From NCBI GenBank assembly GCA_008933835.1, contig WBUG01000033.1:1-36665 (forward strand): 36,665 nucleotides of DNA. Direction: 5' to 3'. This stretch comes from Bacteroidota bacterium (GTDB taxonomy: Bacteria > Bacteroidota > Ignavibacteria > UBA10030 > UBA8401). Shown in pieces: positions 25,027-33,139 of the stretch. The position numbers and the translations under genes were made by a program. The notes under the pieces were generated by a model. It had not been told where the DNA came from. It did no database searches and worked only from the letters and a program-made list of their open reading frames with translations. Numbering within the stretch: the stretch's first letter is position 1; the number at the start of each line of letters is the position of its first letter.

Positions 25027-26295
25027 TCAGAGGTCGTCGAACGTCTCGCGTTCGCCGACCACCCGCACCTTCTCGCCGTTCACGAGCACTTCGGCCGGAC
25101 GGAGGCGGGCGTTGTAATGGGAAGCGTTGACGATGCCGTAAGCGCCGGCGGTGAGCACCGCCAGGTACTCGCCTCGTTCCACCTCCGGCAGCATCCGTTC
25201 GCGGGCGAAGAAATCGCCCGTCTCGCAGACCGGACCCACCACGTCCACCGCATCCGCCTCGCGCTGCCGGAGCGTGAGCGGGACGATCTGATGGTAGGCG
25301 TTGTAGAGGCTCGGCCGGATGAGGTCGTTCATCCCCGCGTCCACGATGACGAACTTCTTCACCCCGTTGTCCTTGCGGTAGAGCACCTTCGTCACGAGGA
25401 GGCCGGTGTCGGCGACGATGGAGCGGCCCGGTTCGATGACGAGCGTGCAGCCCGCCTCCTTCAGCACCGGGAGCACCGCCGCGATGAAGGCGTCGTTCGG
25501 GGGAGCTTCGTCCGCCGGGTTCACCGCCTCGTGCGGGAGGAGCGGATGCCGCAGGGCGTTGCGGTAGGTGACGCCGAAGCCGCCGCCGAAGTCGATGTGG
25601 TGGATGCCGATGCCGGCGCTCCGCAGTTCGCGGACGAGGTGCACCACCGTGCGGGCGGTCTGTTCGAACGGTTCGAGCTTCAGGATCTGCGAACCGATGT
25701 GCGTATGGATCCCCTCCACCCGCAGGTGCGGGAGCGACGCGGCGTACCGGAACGCCTCGACCGCCACCGAGATGTCGATGCCGAACTTGTTCGTCTTGAG
25801 CCCGGTGGAGATGTACGGATGGGTCGACGCGTCGATGTCCGGATTGACCCGCAGCGCCACGCGCGCCGGAACGCCGACGCGGCCCGCGATGCCGTTGATG
25901 ACCTCCAGTTCCTGGAGCGATTCCACGTTGAACGCGAAGATCCCCTTCCCGAGCGCGTACTCGATCTCGTCGTCCCGTTTCCCCACGCCGGCGAACGTGA
26001 CCTTCGCCGGATCGAACCCGGCGCGGAGGGCGAGATGGATCTCGCCGGCGGAGACGGCGTCCGCCCCCGCCCCTTCGGAGGCGAGCGTGCGGAGGATGGT
26101 GTGGTTGCTGTTCGCCTTCAGTGCGTAGCAGGTCACGTGGTCCGTGCCGGCGAACGCCCCGTCGATGCGGCGGAAGTTCTCGACGAGCTGCTGTTTGGAG
26201 TAGACGTAGAGCGGCGTGCCGAACTCCTCGGCCAGCTCCTGCACCGGCACTCCTTCGCAGTGCAGCGCGTCGTCGATGAACCGGAAATGGGTCAT
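25027..26295 (-). CDS. lysA: diaminopimelate decarboxylase
   Basis: A 422-aa PLP enzyme that decarboxylates meso-diaminopimelate to L-lysine. PLP-lysine Lys60 in YALKANSN; the barrel carries HIDFGGGFGVTY and EPGRSIVAD (phosphate-binding glycines); CETGDFFARERMLPE is the substrate/dimer Cys-Glu motif, and AYGIVNASHYN completes the active site. Length is normal. It starts 11 bp after lysC with GAGAGGA before the ATG. The order lysC-lysA-asd gives a compact lysine/cell-wall unit. Confidence 0.97.
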   Translation of the reverse strand: MTHFRFIDDALHCEGVPVQELAEEFGTPLYVYSKQQLVENFRRIDGAFAGTDHVTCYALKANSNHTILRTLASEGAGADAVSAGEIHLALRAGFDPAKVTFAGVGKRDDEIEYALGKGIFAFNVESLQELEVINGIAGRVGVPARVALRVNPDIDASTHPYISTGLKTNKFGIDISVAVEAFRYAASLPHLRVEGIHTHIGSQILKLEPFEQTARTVVHLVRELRSAGIGIHHIDFGGGFGVTYRNALRHPLLPHEAVNPADEAPPNDAFIAAVLPVLKEAGCTLVIEPGRSIVADTGLLVTKVLYRKDNGVKKFVIVDAGMNDLIRPSLYNAYHQIVPLTLRQREADAVDVVGPVCETGDFFARERMLPEVERGEYLAVLTAGAYGIVNASHYNARLRPAEVLVNGEKVRVVGERETFDDL

Positions 26296-26306
26296 GGGTC
26301 CTCTCG

Positions 26307-27689
26307 TTATTCGAACACTTCGGGGAACCGCTCGGCGTTCGCGAACAGCTCCGCGTGCAGCCGCCGCACCGCCTCGTCCACATGCTCCTCATCGATGACG
26401 AACGAGAGGTTGATCTCGGACGCCCCCTGCGAGATCATGTTGATGTTGATGTCGCTGACGGGAGTGAGCATCCGCACCGCCAGGCCGGGACTGTTGCGGA
26501 GGTTGTCCCCCACGATGCAGACGATGGCCTTCCGCTCCGCGGTGGTGACCGATGCGAAGTGCTTCAGCTCGCGGACGATGTGCGGCAGGTTCTTCACGGT
26601 GTCCACGGTGGCGGTGACGCTGACCTCGGAGGTGGCCACGGTGTGCACCACGGTCTCGTACTTGTGGAACACGTCGAAGATGTTCTCCAGGAAGCCGTGC
26701 GCGAGGAACATGCGCGACGAGACGATGGTGATGAGGGTGATCCCCTCCTTGTAGGCGATGGACTTCACCACGCACCGTTTGTCGGTCCGCGCCTTCGCCG
26801 CGATGACGGTGCCGCTGGAGCGCGGGTTCTTCGAGTTCAGCACCCGCACCGGGATGTTCTTCCGCACCGCCGGCAGGATGGTCTCGGGATGGAGCACGCG
26901 GGCGCCGAAGTACGCGAGCTCCGACGCTTCGGCGAACGACATCACCTTGATACGGCGGGCGTCCTTCACCACCGTTGGGTCCGCCGTCAGGATGCCGTCC
27001 ACGTCGGTCCAGATCTGGATGTCCTCGGCGTCGAGCAGCGCGCCGATGATGGCGGCCGAGAGGTCCGACCCCCCGCGTCCGATGGTGGTCGTCACCCCCG
27101 CGGCGGTCGCGCCGATGAATCCCTGCGTCATCACGATGTAGCCGTTGTCGAGCTTCGGCCGGACGACCTCGCGCAGCCGCTGCTCCGTCACGTCGAACTG
27201 GACGGAGGCCTTGGTGAACCGGTCGTCGGTGCGCATGAAGGTCCGGGCGTCGGTCCAGAACGACTTCATCCGCTGCGATTCGAAGTAGTGGTGGATGATG
27301 AAGGAGGACATCAGTTCGCCGTACGAGGCGAACGTGTCGAGCGACCGGGGGGTGAGCTCCCCGAGCACCGCCACGCCGTTGACGAGCGCGGCGAGGTCCT
27401 CCGCCAGCGCGGCGAAGTGGCGGTACAGGAACTTCTGCGTCTCGCCGTCGAACAGCTCCTTCACGATGCGTTTGTGCCGCGCCTCGATGGCGGTCACGCC
27501 GGCGAGCGCCTCCTCCTTCTTCCCCTGCGCGGCGAGCTGCGCGGCGGCGAGGAGCTGGTTGGTGACGCCGGCGCACGCCGACACGACCACGACGGGCCGG
27601 CGCGGCGTCTCTTTCCGGACGAGTTCGGTGAGATTACGGATGGCGGCGGCGTCCTCCACGGAGGTACCGCCGAACTTCATGACGATCAT
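26307..27689 (-). CDS. lysC: aspartokinase (monofunctional, lysine-sensitive type)
   Basis: A 460-aa enzyme phosphorylating L-aspartate, the first step of the aspartate pathway. The start is fixed by MIVMKFGGTSVEDAA; frames upstream are unrelated leader sequence. The amino-acid kinase domain includes FGGTSV, a GFIGAT and TTIGRGGSD stretch for substrate/ATP, and WTDVDGILTADP. Two C-terminal ACT domains (about 310-460; ITLITIVSSRMF, then IVCIVGDNLRNSPG with DININMISQG) should bind an effector, probably lysine. No homoserine dehydrogenase domain is fused. Two hairpins directly precede the gene and may control it. No Shine-Dalgarno is visible. Confidence 0.97.
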   Translation of the reverse strand: MIVMKFGGTSVEDAAAIRNLTELVRKETPRRPVVVVSACAGVTNQLLAAAQLAAQGKKEEALAGVTAIEARHKRIVKELFDGETQKFLYRHFAALAEDLAALVNGVAVLGELTPRSLDTFASYGELMSSFIIHHYFESQRMKSFWTDARTFMRTDDRFTKASVQFDVTEQRLREVVRPKLDNGYIVMTQGFIGATAAGVTTTIGRGGSDLSAAIIGALLDAEDIQIWTDVDGILTADPTVVKDARRIKVMSFAEASELAYFGARVLHPETILPAVRKNIPVRVLNSKNPRSSGTVIAAKARTDKRCVVKSIAYKEGITLITIVSSRMFLAHGFLENIFDVFHKYETVVHTVATSEVSVTATVDTVKNLPHIVRELKHFASVTTAERKAIVCIVGDNLRNSPGLAVRMLTPVSDININMISQGASEINLSFVIDEEHVDEAVRRLHAELFANAERFPEVFE

Positions 27690-27713
27690 ACGGACAGCGA
27701 TTTCAGAAAGAAA

Positions 27714-27763
27714 GAACCCGAGCCGCGGCTCGGGAGTTCGGAGTGGGGAACGGGCTTGTTCCC
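27714..27763 (-). promoter_or_regulatory. lysC leader with two tandem hairpins (possible attenuator)
   Basis: On the minus strand, after the terminator of the preceding operon, the leader folds GGGAAC-AAGCCC-GTTCCC (plus 27746-27763), then an 18-base perfect palindrome CCCGAGCCGCGGCTCGGG (plus 27717-27734), which can be extended by GAA/TTC. The palindrome is followed by TTCTTTCTTTCT and stands 28 bases before the lysC ATG. The second hairpin thus looks like an intrinsic terminator inside the leader. No lysine-rich leader peptide and no clear promoter were found in the 83-bp interval between the T-run and the ATG, which is too short for a known lysine riboswitch. Confidence 0.5.
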
Positions 27764-27772
27764 TTGTATGAT

Positions 27773-27808
27773 AAAAAAAATCCCGCACAGTTGAAAGACG
27801 GTGCGGGA
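27773..27808 (-). terminator. strong intrinsic terminator after the DgcN gene
   Basis: On the minus strand TCCCGCAC / GTGCGGGA (8-bp stem, 12-base loop) followed at once by eight T. It ends the operon that begins with the HD phosphohydrolase gene, 22 bases past the last stop codon. Confidence 0.95.
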
Positions 27809-27830
27809 AATTCCTTGCAGCACGGCGGAC

Positions 27831-28877
27831 TCACCCGGCCTTGAAATGCTCCAGCAGTGCGTCCGCCAGTTTCCCGCCGCCGAACCGGAACGCATCGGCC
27901 GCCGGAAGTCCGGTCCGGTCCTCCAGTTTCTTCGCCTCGTCCCTGCTCTGCGCATCGGTCAGACCGATGGAATTGACCCCGATGCCCACGACCCTGGAGG
28001 GACGGAAGAATCCCACCGCCTCTTCGTGGAACCGGACGAGCCGTCCGATGTCCGGAATGGGGAGCCCGTAATCGTCCACCGTGCGGGTGGGCTGGACGCA
28101 GAGGACCATCGCATCCGGCATGGTACCGTGGATGAGCCCTAGGGTGACGCCGCTGTACCCGGGATGGGTGAGCGCCCCCTGTCCCTCCACGAAGATGTAC
28201 TCGTGCCCCTCCGCCGCGGAGGCGTCGATGCACCGTTCGATGGAGCCGGCGATGTAGTCGCTGATGATGGCGTCCACCGCCACCCCTTTCCCGGCGATCA
28301 TGATGCCGGTCTGTCCGGTGCCGATGAAATCGCTCTTCAGTCCCCGTCTCCGGAACTCGGCGTGCACCTGCAGCGAGGTGGTCATCTTCCCGATGTTGCA
28401 GTCCGCCCCCACCGTCAGGACGGTGCGTGCGGTGCGGGTGCGGTAGCTTCCTCTGGACACGACCTCGTACTCCGGAGCGATGCGCCGCCAGTCGGTGATG
28501 GTGACGCCGTGCTCCGCGGCGGCGCGGACGAACTCGGCATCGTCGGAGAGGATGGTGTGGAGTCCGCTGAGCACATGCAGGCGGTTCCGGAGAGCGGTGA
28601 GGATCCATCCCCGCCACGTCTCCGGCAGCCGTCCGCCGGACGGAGCGATGCCGATGAGCAGGTGCGTCGGGGCGAACGGCATACCCTCTTCCACGCTCCC
28701 CACCACCGGAATCGTTCCGCCGTAGCCGAGCACCTCCTGCGCGGTCATCCCGCTCTTCGTGCTGTCGATGACCGCGACGACCTCATCCTTTAAATAGACG
28801 ATGGCGCCGTTGGCGGTCTTGGAGCGGAGAGGGCTGAACCTCCCTTCCGCCAGTGCGAGGATCCTTCGTTGCGTCAT
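27831..28877 (-). CDS. dgcN: DUF1611 family protein (D-glutamate N-acetyltransferase DgcN-like)
   Basis: A 348-aa protein with the two-part DUF1611 architecture: an N-terminal Rossmann-like domain (1-145) and a P-loop-like domain starting TVGADCNIGKMTTSLQ (about 155-171), with GTGQTGIMIAGKGVAVDAI and IFVEGQGALTHPGYSGVTLG. Members were first unassigned; DgcN of this family is reported to acetylate D-glutamate in a D-Glu catabolic route together with a racemase (DgcA), which is absent here. The ATG is supported by AAGGA seven bases upstream, and the gene begins 10 bp after the methyltransferase. Function in this organism is inferred from family only; a link to D-amino acids is suggested by other window genes. 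Confidence 0.85.
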   Translation of the reverse strand: MTQRRILALAEGRFSPLRSKTANGAIVYLKDEVVAVIDSTKSGMTAQEVLGYGGTIPVVGSVEEGMPFAPTHLLIGIAPSGGRLPETWRGWILTALRNRLHVLSGLHTILSDDAEFVRAAAEHGVTITDWRRIAPEYEVVSRGSYRTRTARTVLTVGADCNIGKMTTSLQVHAEFRRRGLKSDFIGTGQTGIMIAGKGVAVDAIISDYIAGSIERCIDASAAEGHEYIFVEGQGALTHPGYSGVTLGLIHGTMPDAMVLCVQPTRTVDDYGLPIPDIGRLVRFHEEAVGFFRPSRVVGIGVNSIGLTDAQSRDEAKKLEDRTGLPAADAFRFGGGKLADALLEHFKAG

Positions 28878-28887
28878 GCGTGTTCCT

Positions 28888-29808
28888 TCAGCGTGAATTT
28901 CGTTCCCAGAAGACGCCGTCACGGAATCCCTGGATCTCATCCCCCCGTTCCGCCGCCGCGAGCCGTTTCTCCGCCAGACAGGCGTACGTCTCGTCCCGCT
29001 CGATGCCGATGAAGCGGCGTCCCAGCTTCTTCGCCGCCACGGAGGTGGTGCCGGAACCGAGAAACGGATCGAGCACGACGTCCCCCGGCCGCGAACTGGC
29101 GAGGATGAGCTTGGCGGCGAGCTTCTCCGGCTTCTGCGTCGGATGGTCGGTGTTCTCGGGCATGGACCAGAACGGAACGGTGAGGTCGGTCCAGAGGTTC
29201 GACGGATGCGTCAGGCGGAAGTCGCCGTCGTCCGTCCGCTTCCAATCCTTCGGAGCGCCGTGCGCCGTGTACGGCGCGAGCACGCGCCGTTTCATCTTCA
29301 CCGCCTCCACGTCGAACGTGTAGCGGCCGGAAACGGTGCAGAACCAGATGTCCTCCGACGCGTTCTTCCAGTTCGCCGCGGCGCCGCGTCCCTTCTCCCG
29401 TTCCCACGTGATGCGGTTGCGGACGATGAGATGCCGTCCCGCCACCCGTTCGACGGCCGCGGAGGAACGCCAGTCGCCGCAGATGTACACCGACGCCGTC
29501 GGTTTGAGAAGGCGGAGCATCGCCGGGAACCACGTTTCCATCCACTCCTCGTACGCGGCGGAGGAGCGGGCGGTGAAGCGGGAGGAACCGAACTCCTTCG
29601 TCAGGTTGTACGGCGGGTCGAGGATGAGCAGGTCCGCGCAGCGGGCCGGCAGCAGCGCCGCCGCTTCGGCGGCGTCCTGCAGGATGGTGCGTCCGACCAC
29701 GCGCCGGAGCGCGGCGGGTCCGGTGAGCGTGAGCAGTCTCCGACGGTACCGCAGCCGGTCGGCGCGGCCGAGCGTGATGGTCCGGTTCCGGGGAGCGCGG
29801 GCGGTCAT
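28888..29808 (-). CDS. orphan beta-class DNA methyltransferase (N4/N6-type)
   Basis: A 306-aa site-specific DNA methyltransferase. The catalytic DPPYN lies at 64-68 and the AdoMet-binding DPFLGSGTT at 247-255, i.e. motif IV before motif I with a roughly 180-residue middle region: the beta-class order, as in CcrM and HinfI methylases. The middle contains WEREKGRGAAANWKN and DHPTQKPEKLAAK, both common in this class. The modified base is probably adenine N6 or cytosine N4; the recognition site cannot be read. It overlaps the Xer recombinase by ATGA and no restriction endonuclease is nearby, so it acts alone, perhaps in cell-cycle or epigenetic control. Confidence 0.92.
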   Translation of the reverse strand: MTARAPRNRTITLGRADRLRYRRRLLTLTGPAALRRVVGRTILQDAAEAAALLPARCADLLILDPPYNLTKEFGSSRFTARSSAAYEEWMETWFPAMLRLLKPTASVYICGDWRSSAAVERVAGRHLIVRNRITWEREKGRGAAANWKNASEDIWFCTVSGRYTFDVEAVKMKRRVLAPYTAHGAPKDWKRTDDGDFRLTHPSNLWTDLTVPFWSMPENTDHPTQKPEKLAAKLILASSRPGDVVLDPFLGSGTTSVAAKKLGRRFIGIERDETYACLAEKRLAAAERGDEIQGFRDGVFWERNSR

Positions 29809-30707
29809 GCGCGGGGATGGAACTGCCGGTGCTGCTGCTTCAGCACTTCCCGGTCGATGTGAGTGTAGATCTGCGTGGTGGCGATGTCCGCATGGCCGAG
29901 CATCTCCTGCACGGCGCGGAGGTCCGCCCCTCCCTCCAGCAGGTGTGTGGCGAACGAATGCCGGAAGGTGTGCGGATGGATCCGCTTCCGGATGCCGGCG
30001 CGGCGCGTGTACCCGGTGACGATGGTCCAGACCGACACGCGGGAGATGGGCGTTCCCCGGGCGTTCAGGAAGAGCGCGTCGTTGGTCCGTTTCCGTTCCG
30101 CCAGACGGACGCGGATGCGGCGGGTGTACTCCCCGATCCACTCCAGCGCCGGTTCGCCGATGGGGACGAGGCGTTCCTTCGAACCTTTGCCGAAGACCCT
30201 CACCAGCTGCTGCTCCGCGAGCACGTTGGACTGCGTCAGTCCCGTCAGTTCCGACACCCGCATGCCGGTGGCGTAGAGCGTCTCCAGGATGGCGCGGTCG
30301 CGCCACACCATCGGCACGGCGGACGCTGCGGCGGGGTCCGCGGCGCCGAGGATGGCGGAGACCTCGCCGAAACTCAGCACGTCGGGAAGATGCTTGCCGG
30401 TCCGGGGGAGTTCGAGGTTCCCGGTCGGGTCGCGGCGGGTGATGCGTTCCGCCGCGAGGTACTTGTGCAGTCCCTTGACCGCTGAAACGGAGCGCGCGAC
30501 GCTCTTGGGCGAGAGGCCGACGTCGCGGAGCGTGCGGAGGAACCGGGAGAGCAGGTCGTCCGATACGTCGTCGAACGACCGGCACGACGCGTCGCCCAAA
30601 AAACCGACGTACCGCACCAGGTCCCGCTCGTACGCAGCGACGGAGTTCGAGGCGAGCGATTTTTCCAGCTGAAGGAACCGGAGGTATGCCCGGAGTTCGT
30701 GCGTCAT
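29805..30707 (-). CDS. xerD: Xer-type tyrosine recombinase
   Basis: A 300-aa recombinase that resolves chromosome dimers at dif together with a partner. The N-terminal SAM-like core-binding domain is residues 1-90. The catalytic domain has Arg150 in ATGMRVSEL, a beta-hairpin Lys in KGSKERLVP (174-182), His246-x-x-Arg249 in HPHTFRH, His272 in LGHADI and the nucleophile Tyr281 in QIYTHID. The end (LKQQHRQFHPRA) matches the XerD pattern more than XerC. Full length and intact. It overlaps the HD protein stop by ATGA and the methyltransferase start by ATGA, so it sits within a housekeeping-looking operon rather than an integron or phage. Confidence 0.93.
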   Translation of the reverse strand: MTHELRAYLRFLQLEKSLASNSVAAYERDLVRYVGFLGDASCRSFDDVSDDLLSRFLRTLRDVGLSPKSVARSVSAVKGLHKYLAAERITRRDPTGNLELPRTGKHLPDVLSFGEVSAILGAADPAAASAVPMVWRDRAILETLYATGMRVSELTGLTQSNVLAEQQLVRVFGKGSKERLVPIGEPALEWIGEYTRRIRVRLAERKRTNDALFLNARGTPISRVSVWTIVTGYTRRAGIRKRIHPHTFRHSFATHLLEGGADLRAVQEMLGHADIATTQIYTHIDREVLKQQHRQFHPRA

Positions 30708-33037
30708 TTCCGGTCGATGGTGTCGATGGTCCTCCGCAGACGTGTGTCCGGGTCCGGTGCAGGGGACGGCGGCGTCCGGCGGCGTTTCGGCGCGGGGGGC
30801 GGCTCGGCGGCGGCGGGTTCCGGCGGAGCGGCCTGCTCGGGATATCGGAGCCGAGAGTGGTGGATGCCGACCAGGATCTTGAGGAAGCTCTCTTTGATGC
30901 GCGTCAGGTCCCGCAGGTGGAGCGGGCTCTCGTCCAGCTCCCCTTCGAGCAGACGGAGTTTGATGATGGAGTCGATGTTCGCTTCGATCTTCTCGACGGT
31001 CGGCTCGTCGATGGCGCGCGTGGAGGCCTCGATGCCGTCCGCCAGCAGCACGATGCCGGTCTCTTTCGTGTTCGGTTTCGGTCCCGGGTACCGGTAATCG
31101 TTCTCGTCGATCTCCCCCTTGTACTTCTTCGTCCGGAGCGCCTTCTCGTAGAAGAAGCCGATGCGCATGGTGCCGTGATGCATGCGGATGAAGTCGACGA
31201 CCCCCTCCGGCAGGGCGTGGGTCCGGCCGAGGTTCACGCCGTCCTCGATGTGCGACGCGATGATGCGGGCGCTCTTACGGGGGCTCAACGTACGGTGGCG
31301 GTTCTCCGAACCGATCTGGTTCTCGTAGAAGAGCTCCGGGCTGAGCGTCTTGCCGATGTCGTGGTAGAGCGCGCCGACGCGGGCGAGGGTCGAGTTGGCG
31401 CCGACCGCTTCGGCCGCGGTGGCGGCGAGGGTGGCCACGGTGACGCTGTGATGGAACGTGCCCGGGGCCTTGTGCGCCAGTTCCTTCAGCAGCGGATGGT
31501 TCAGGTCCGACAGCTCCACGAGGGTGAGTTCGGTCGAGATCTTGAAGATGCGCTCCACGAAGATCAGCACGCCGTACGTGAGCACGGGCGAGAGCACCGC
31601 GTTGAAGGACGCCGCGAGCAGCTGTCCGCCGATGACGTCCGCCGTCTCGTACCGCTCGAGGCCGAGCGCGAGGATGGGGACGGCGTACCCGACGAAGATG
31701 TAGATGATGGAACGGAAGATCTGCGTCCGTTTCTTGATGTCCCGCGCCGTGTAGATGGCGAACGAGCCGGCGACGAGCGAAGCGAACGCCAGGCCGTAAT
31801 CGTTCCCCCGGATGCCGGCGATGAGGAACGACGAGACGACGGTGCTGTAGAACGCCACGCGCGAATCGAAGATGATGCCGATGAGCATCGCCATCGCCGG
31901 GACGATGACGGCGAAGCGGAGGGGCACCGGGGAGGGGAAGAGCACGGTGAGGTACGCGAGGGTGCAGACGGCGAGGAACCCCGCGCCGATGAGGACGAGC
32001 TTCACGTTGTCGTGGTAGATGCGCTTGCGGAAGAGGAAGAGGTACATCGCGAACATCCAGAGCACCGCGAAGACGTGCAGCGCCTTCCCCACGTACGTGA
32101 TGTAGGCATTGATGCCCGCGCCGCGCTCCTCCTTCGCCTTCTTCAGCGAGTCGAGCTTCCGTTTGATCTCCTGCGTCACCCGCTCCTTCCGCGCGATGAT
32201 GCGCTCCCCCTCGCTCACCGCCCCCACCGTGCGGGGGACGAGGTCCACGGCGAAGCGCACCTCGCGGTCCGTCTGCTCCTTCTGGTACAGCACGTTCGGC
32301 GTCAGGAACGAGAGCGCGATCTTGGTCGCCACCGAGACGGTGTCGTCCTCCCCGCCGTAGCCCGTGATGAACGTCTGCTGCACGATACGGCCCAGCTCCA
32401 CCGTGTCGTGGAATTTGTTCACCGGAATGATCTGCTCGACGGTCTTCCGCCGTTTGGCGATGAGTTCGCTCTCCTTCAGCTGCGACTTCCGCAGGTCGAT
32501 GATCCCCTGCAGGTAGACCCCGTTCACCACCAGCATCACGTCCTTCCGCAGCTTGGCGAACGAGTACTTGGGGGGCGTCCCCCGCTTCCGGTCCGCGGTG
32601 CGCAGATGCCACAGGGTCCGCCATTCGCTCTCGCGCAGTTCCAGCGGGAAGTTGGCGAGGACGACCTCGATCTCGGGCAGGTCCTCCGCGCGCCGGTCGA
32701 TCACCTTCTCCAGCATGTCGAAGAAGCGCTGGAGGGAGTCGATGCTGGTCTGGACGACCGCCGGGTCCTCCTCGAACACCTTGTACACCTTCGCCGCCGC
32801 CAGTTCCCGCTCCCGTTCGTACTCCCGCTCGTTCTTGTAGATGGGGAAGGCGAAGGGCGCGTAGAGGTCCGTGTCGGTCCAGATGATGCCGACGGCATAA
32901 TCGGACTCCACCGAGAGCCCCTGAGGGTACATCAGCGCGATGAGGAGCACCAGCAGGAGGAAGACGGTCCATTTGACGGCGAGACTGTCGCGCGTCAGGA
33001 GCCGGACGGCATGGGAGAAGAGACGTCGGAGTCGCAT
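30704..33037 (-). CDS. pgpH: 7TM HD-domain phosphohydrolase (c-di-AMP phosphodiesterase, PgpH-like)
   Basis: A 777-aa inner-membrane protein. One membrane segment (about 22-38) is followed by a long extracytoplasmic domain (about 40-310, the 7TM-HD extracellular region) and about seven membrane segments (315-495). The cytoplasmic HD domain has HHSVT at 529-533, the catalytic YHDIGK at 558-563, His596 in ASHIEDG and MHHGT near 619-623. A Pro-rich, basic C-terminal tail (735-777) is extra. Members hydrolyse c-di-AMP to pApA. The ATG at 33037 is chosen; a GTG five codons earlier is the only alternative. It heads an operon with Xer, methyltransferase and DgcN genes and is divergent from ksgA. Confidence 0.93.
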   Translation of the reverse strand: MRLRRLFSHAVRLLTRDSLAVKWTVFLLLVLLIALMYPQGLSVESDYAVGIIWTDTDLYAPFAFPIYKNEREYERERELAAAKVYKVFEEDPAVVQTSIDSLQRFFDMLEKVIDRRAEDLPEIEVVLANFPLELRESEWRTLWHLRTADRKRGTPPKYSFAKLRKDVMLVVNGVYLQGIIDLRKSQLKESELIAKRRKTVEQIIPVNKFHDTVELGRIVQQTFITGYGGEDDTVSVATKIALSFLTPNVLYQKEQTDREVRFAVDLVPRTVGAVSEGERIIARKERVTQEIKRKLDSLKKAKEERGAGINAYITYVGKALHVFAVLWMFAMYLFLFRKRIYHDNVKLVLIGAGFLAVCTLAYLTVLFPSPVPLRFAVIVPAMAMLIGIIFDSRVAFYSTVVSSFLIAGIRGNDYGLAFASLVAGSFAIYTARDIKKRTQIFRSIIYIFVGYAVPILALGLERYETADVIGGQLLAASFNAVLSPVLTYGVLIFVERIFKISTELTLVELSDLNHPLLKELAHKAPGTFHHSVTVATLAATAAEAVGANSTLARVGALYHDIGKTLSPELFYENQIGSENRHRTLSPRKSARIIASHIEDGVNLGRTHALPEGVVDFIRMHHGTMRIGFFYEKALRTKKYKGEIDENDYRYPGPKPNTKETGIVLLADGIEASTRAIDEPTVEKIEANIDSIIKLRLLEGELDESPLHLRDLTRIKESFLKILVGIHHSRLRYPEQAAPPEPAAAEPPPAPKRRRTPPSPAPDPDTRLRRTIDTIDRK

Positions 33038-33077
33038 GGAAGAATATTGCACAAAAAAGCCCCAGAGGCAAATACCG

Positions 33078-33108
33078 TTGATATCCGCAGCGTCATTGCG
33101 TATATTCT
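33078..33108 (+). promoter_or_regulatory. promoter of ksgA-mgtE-PAP2 operon
   Basis: TTG (33078-33080), exactly 20 bases, then TATATTCT (33101-33108), close to TTG-N20-TAnnTTTG, 31 bases before the GTG start of ksgA. The spacing is the same as at phoH and the TonB receptor. The 102-bp divergent gap must also hold the promoter of the HD protein gene; only a partial box (TATTTG on the minus strand, plus 33069-33074) was seen for it. Confidence 0.65.
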
Positions 33109-33139
33109 GCAGTCATCACCCGTTCATTGGAAGACCGCC

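Noticed and set aside
27690-27830. Lysine riboswitch before lysC
   Set aside because: The interval between the terminator and the ATG is only about 80 bases, too short for the known lysine riboswitch, and its conserved core was not seen.
28888-29808. Restriction-modification or defence island
   Set aside because: Only a methyltransferase is present; the neighbours are recombinase, HD phosphohydrolase and DgcN-like genes, none a nuclease or defence gene.
29805-30707. Integrase of a mobile element or integron
   Set aside because: The recombinase has XerD features, overlaps its neighbours by ATGA in a stable operon, and there is no tRNA, att repeat or cargo nearby.
30686-33139. Long plus-strand open frame running into ksgA
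   Set aside because: Antisense to the HD phosphohydrolase with shadow composition. Only the part from the GTG at 33140 is recognisable protein.
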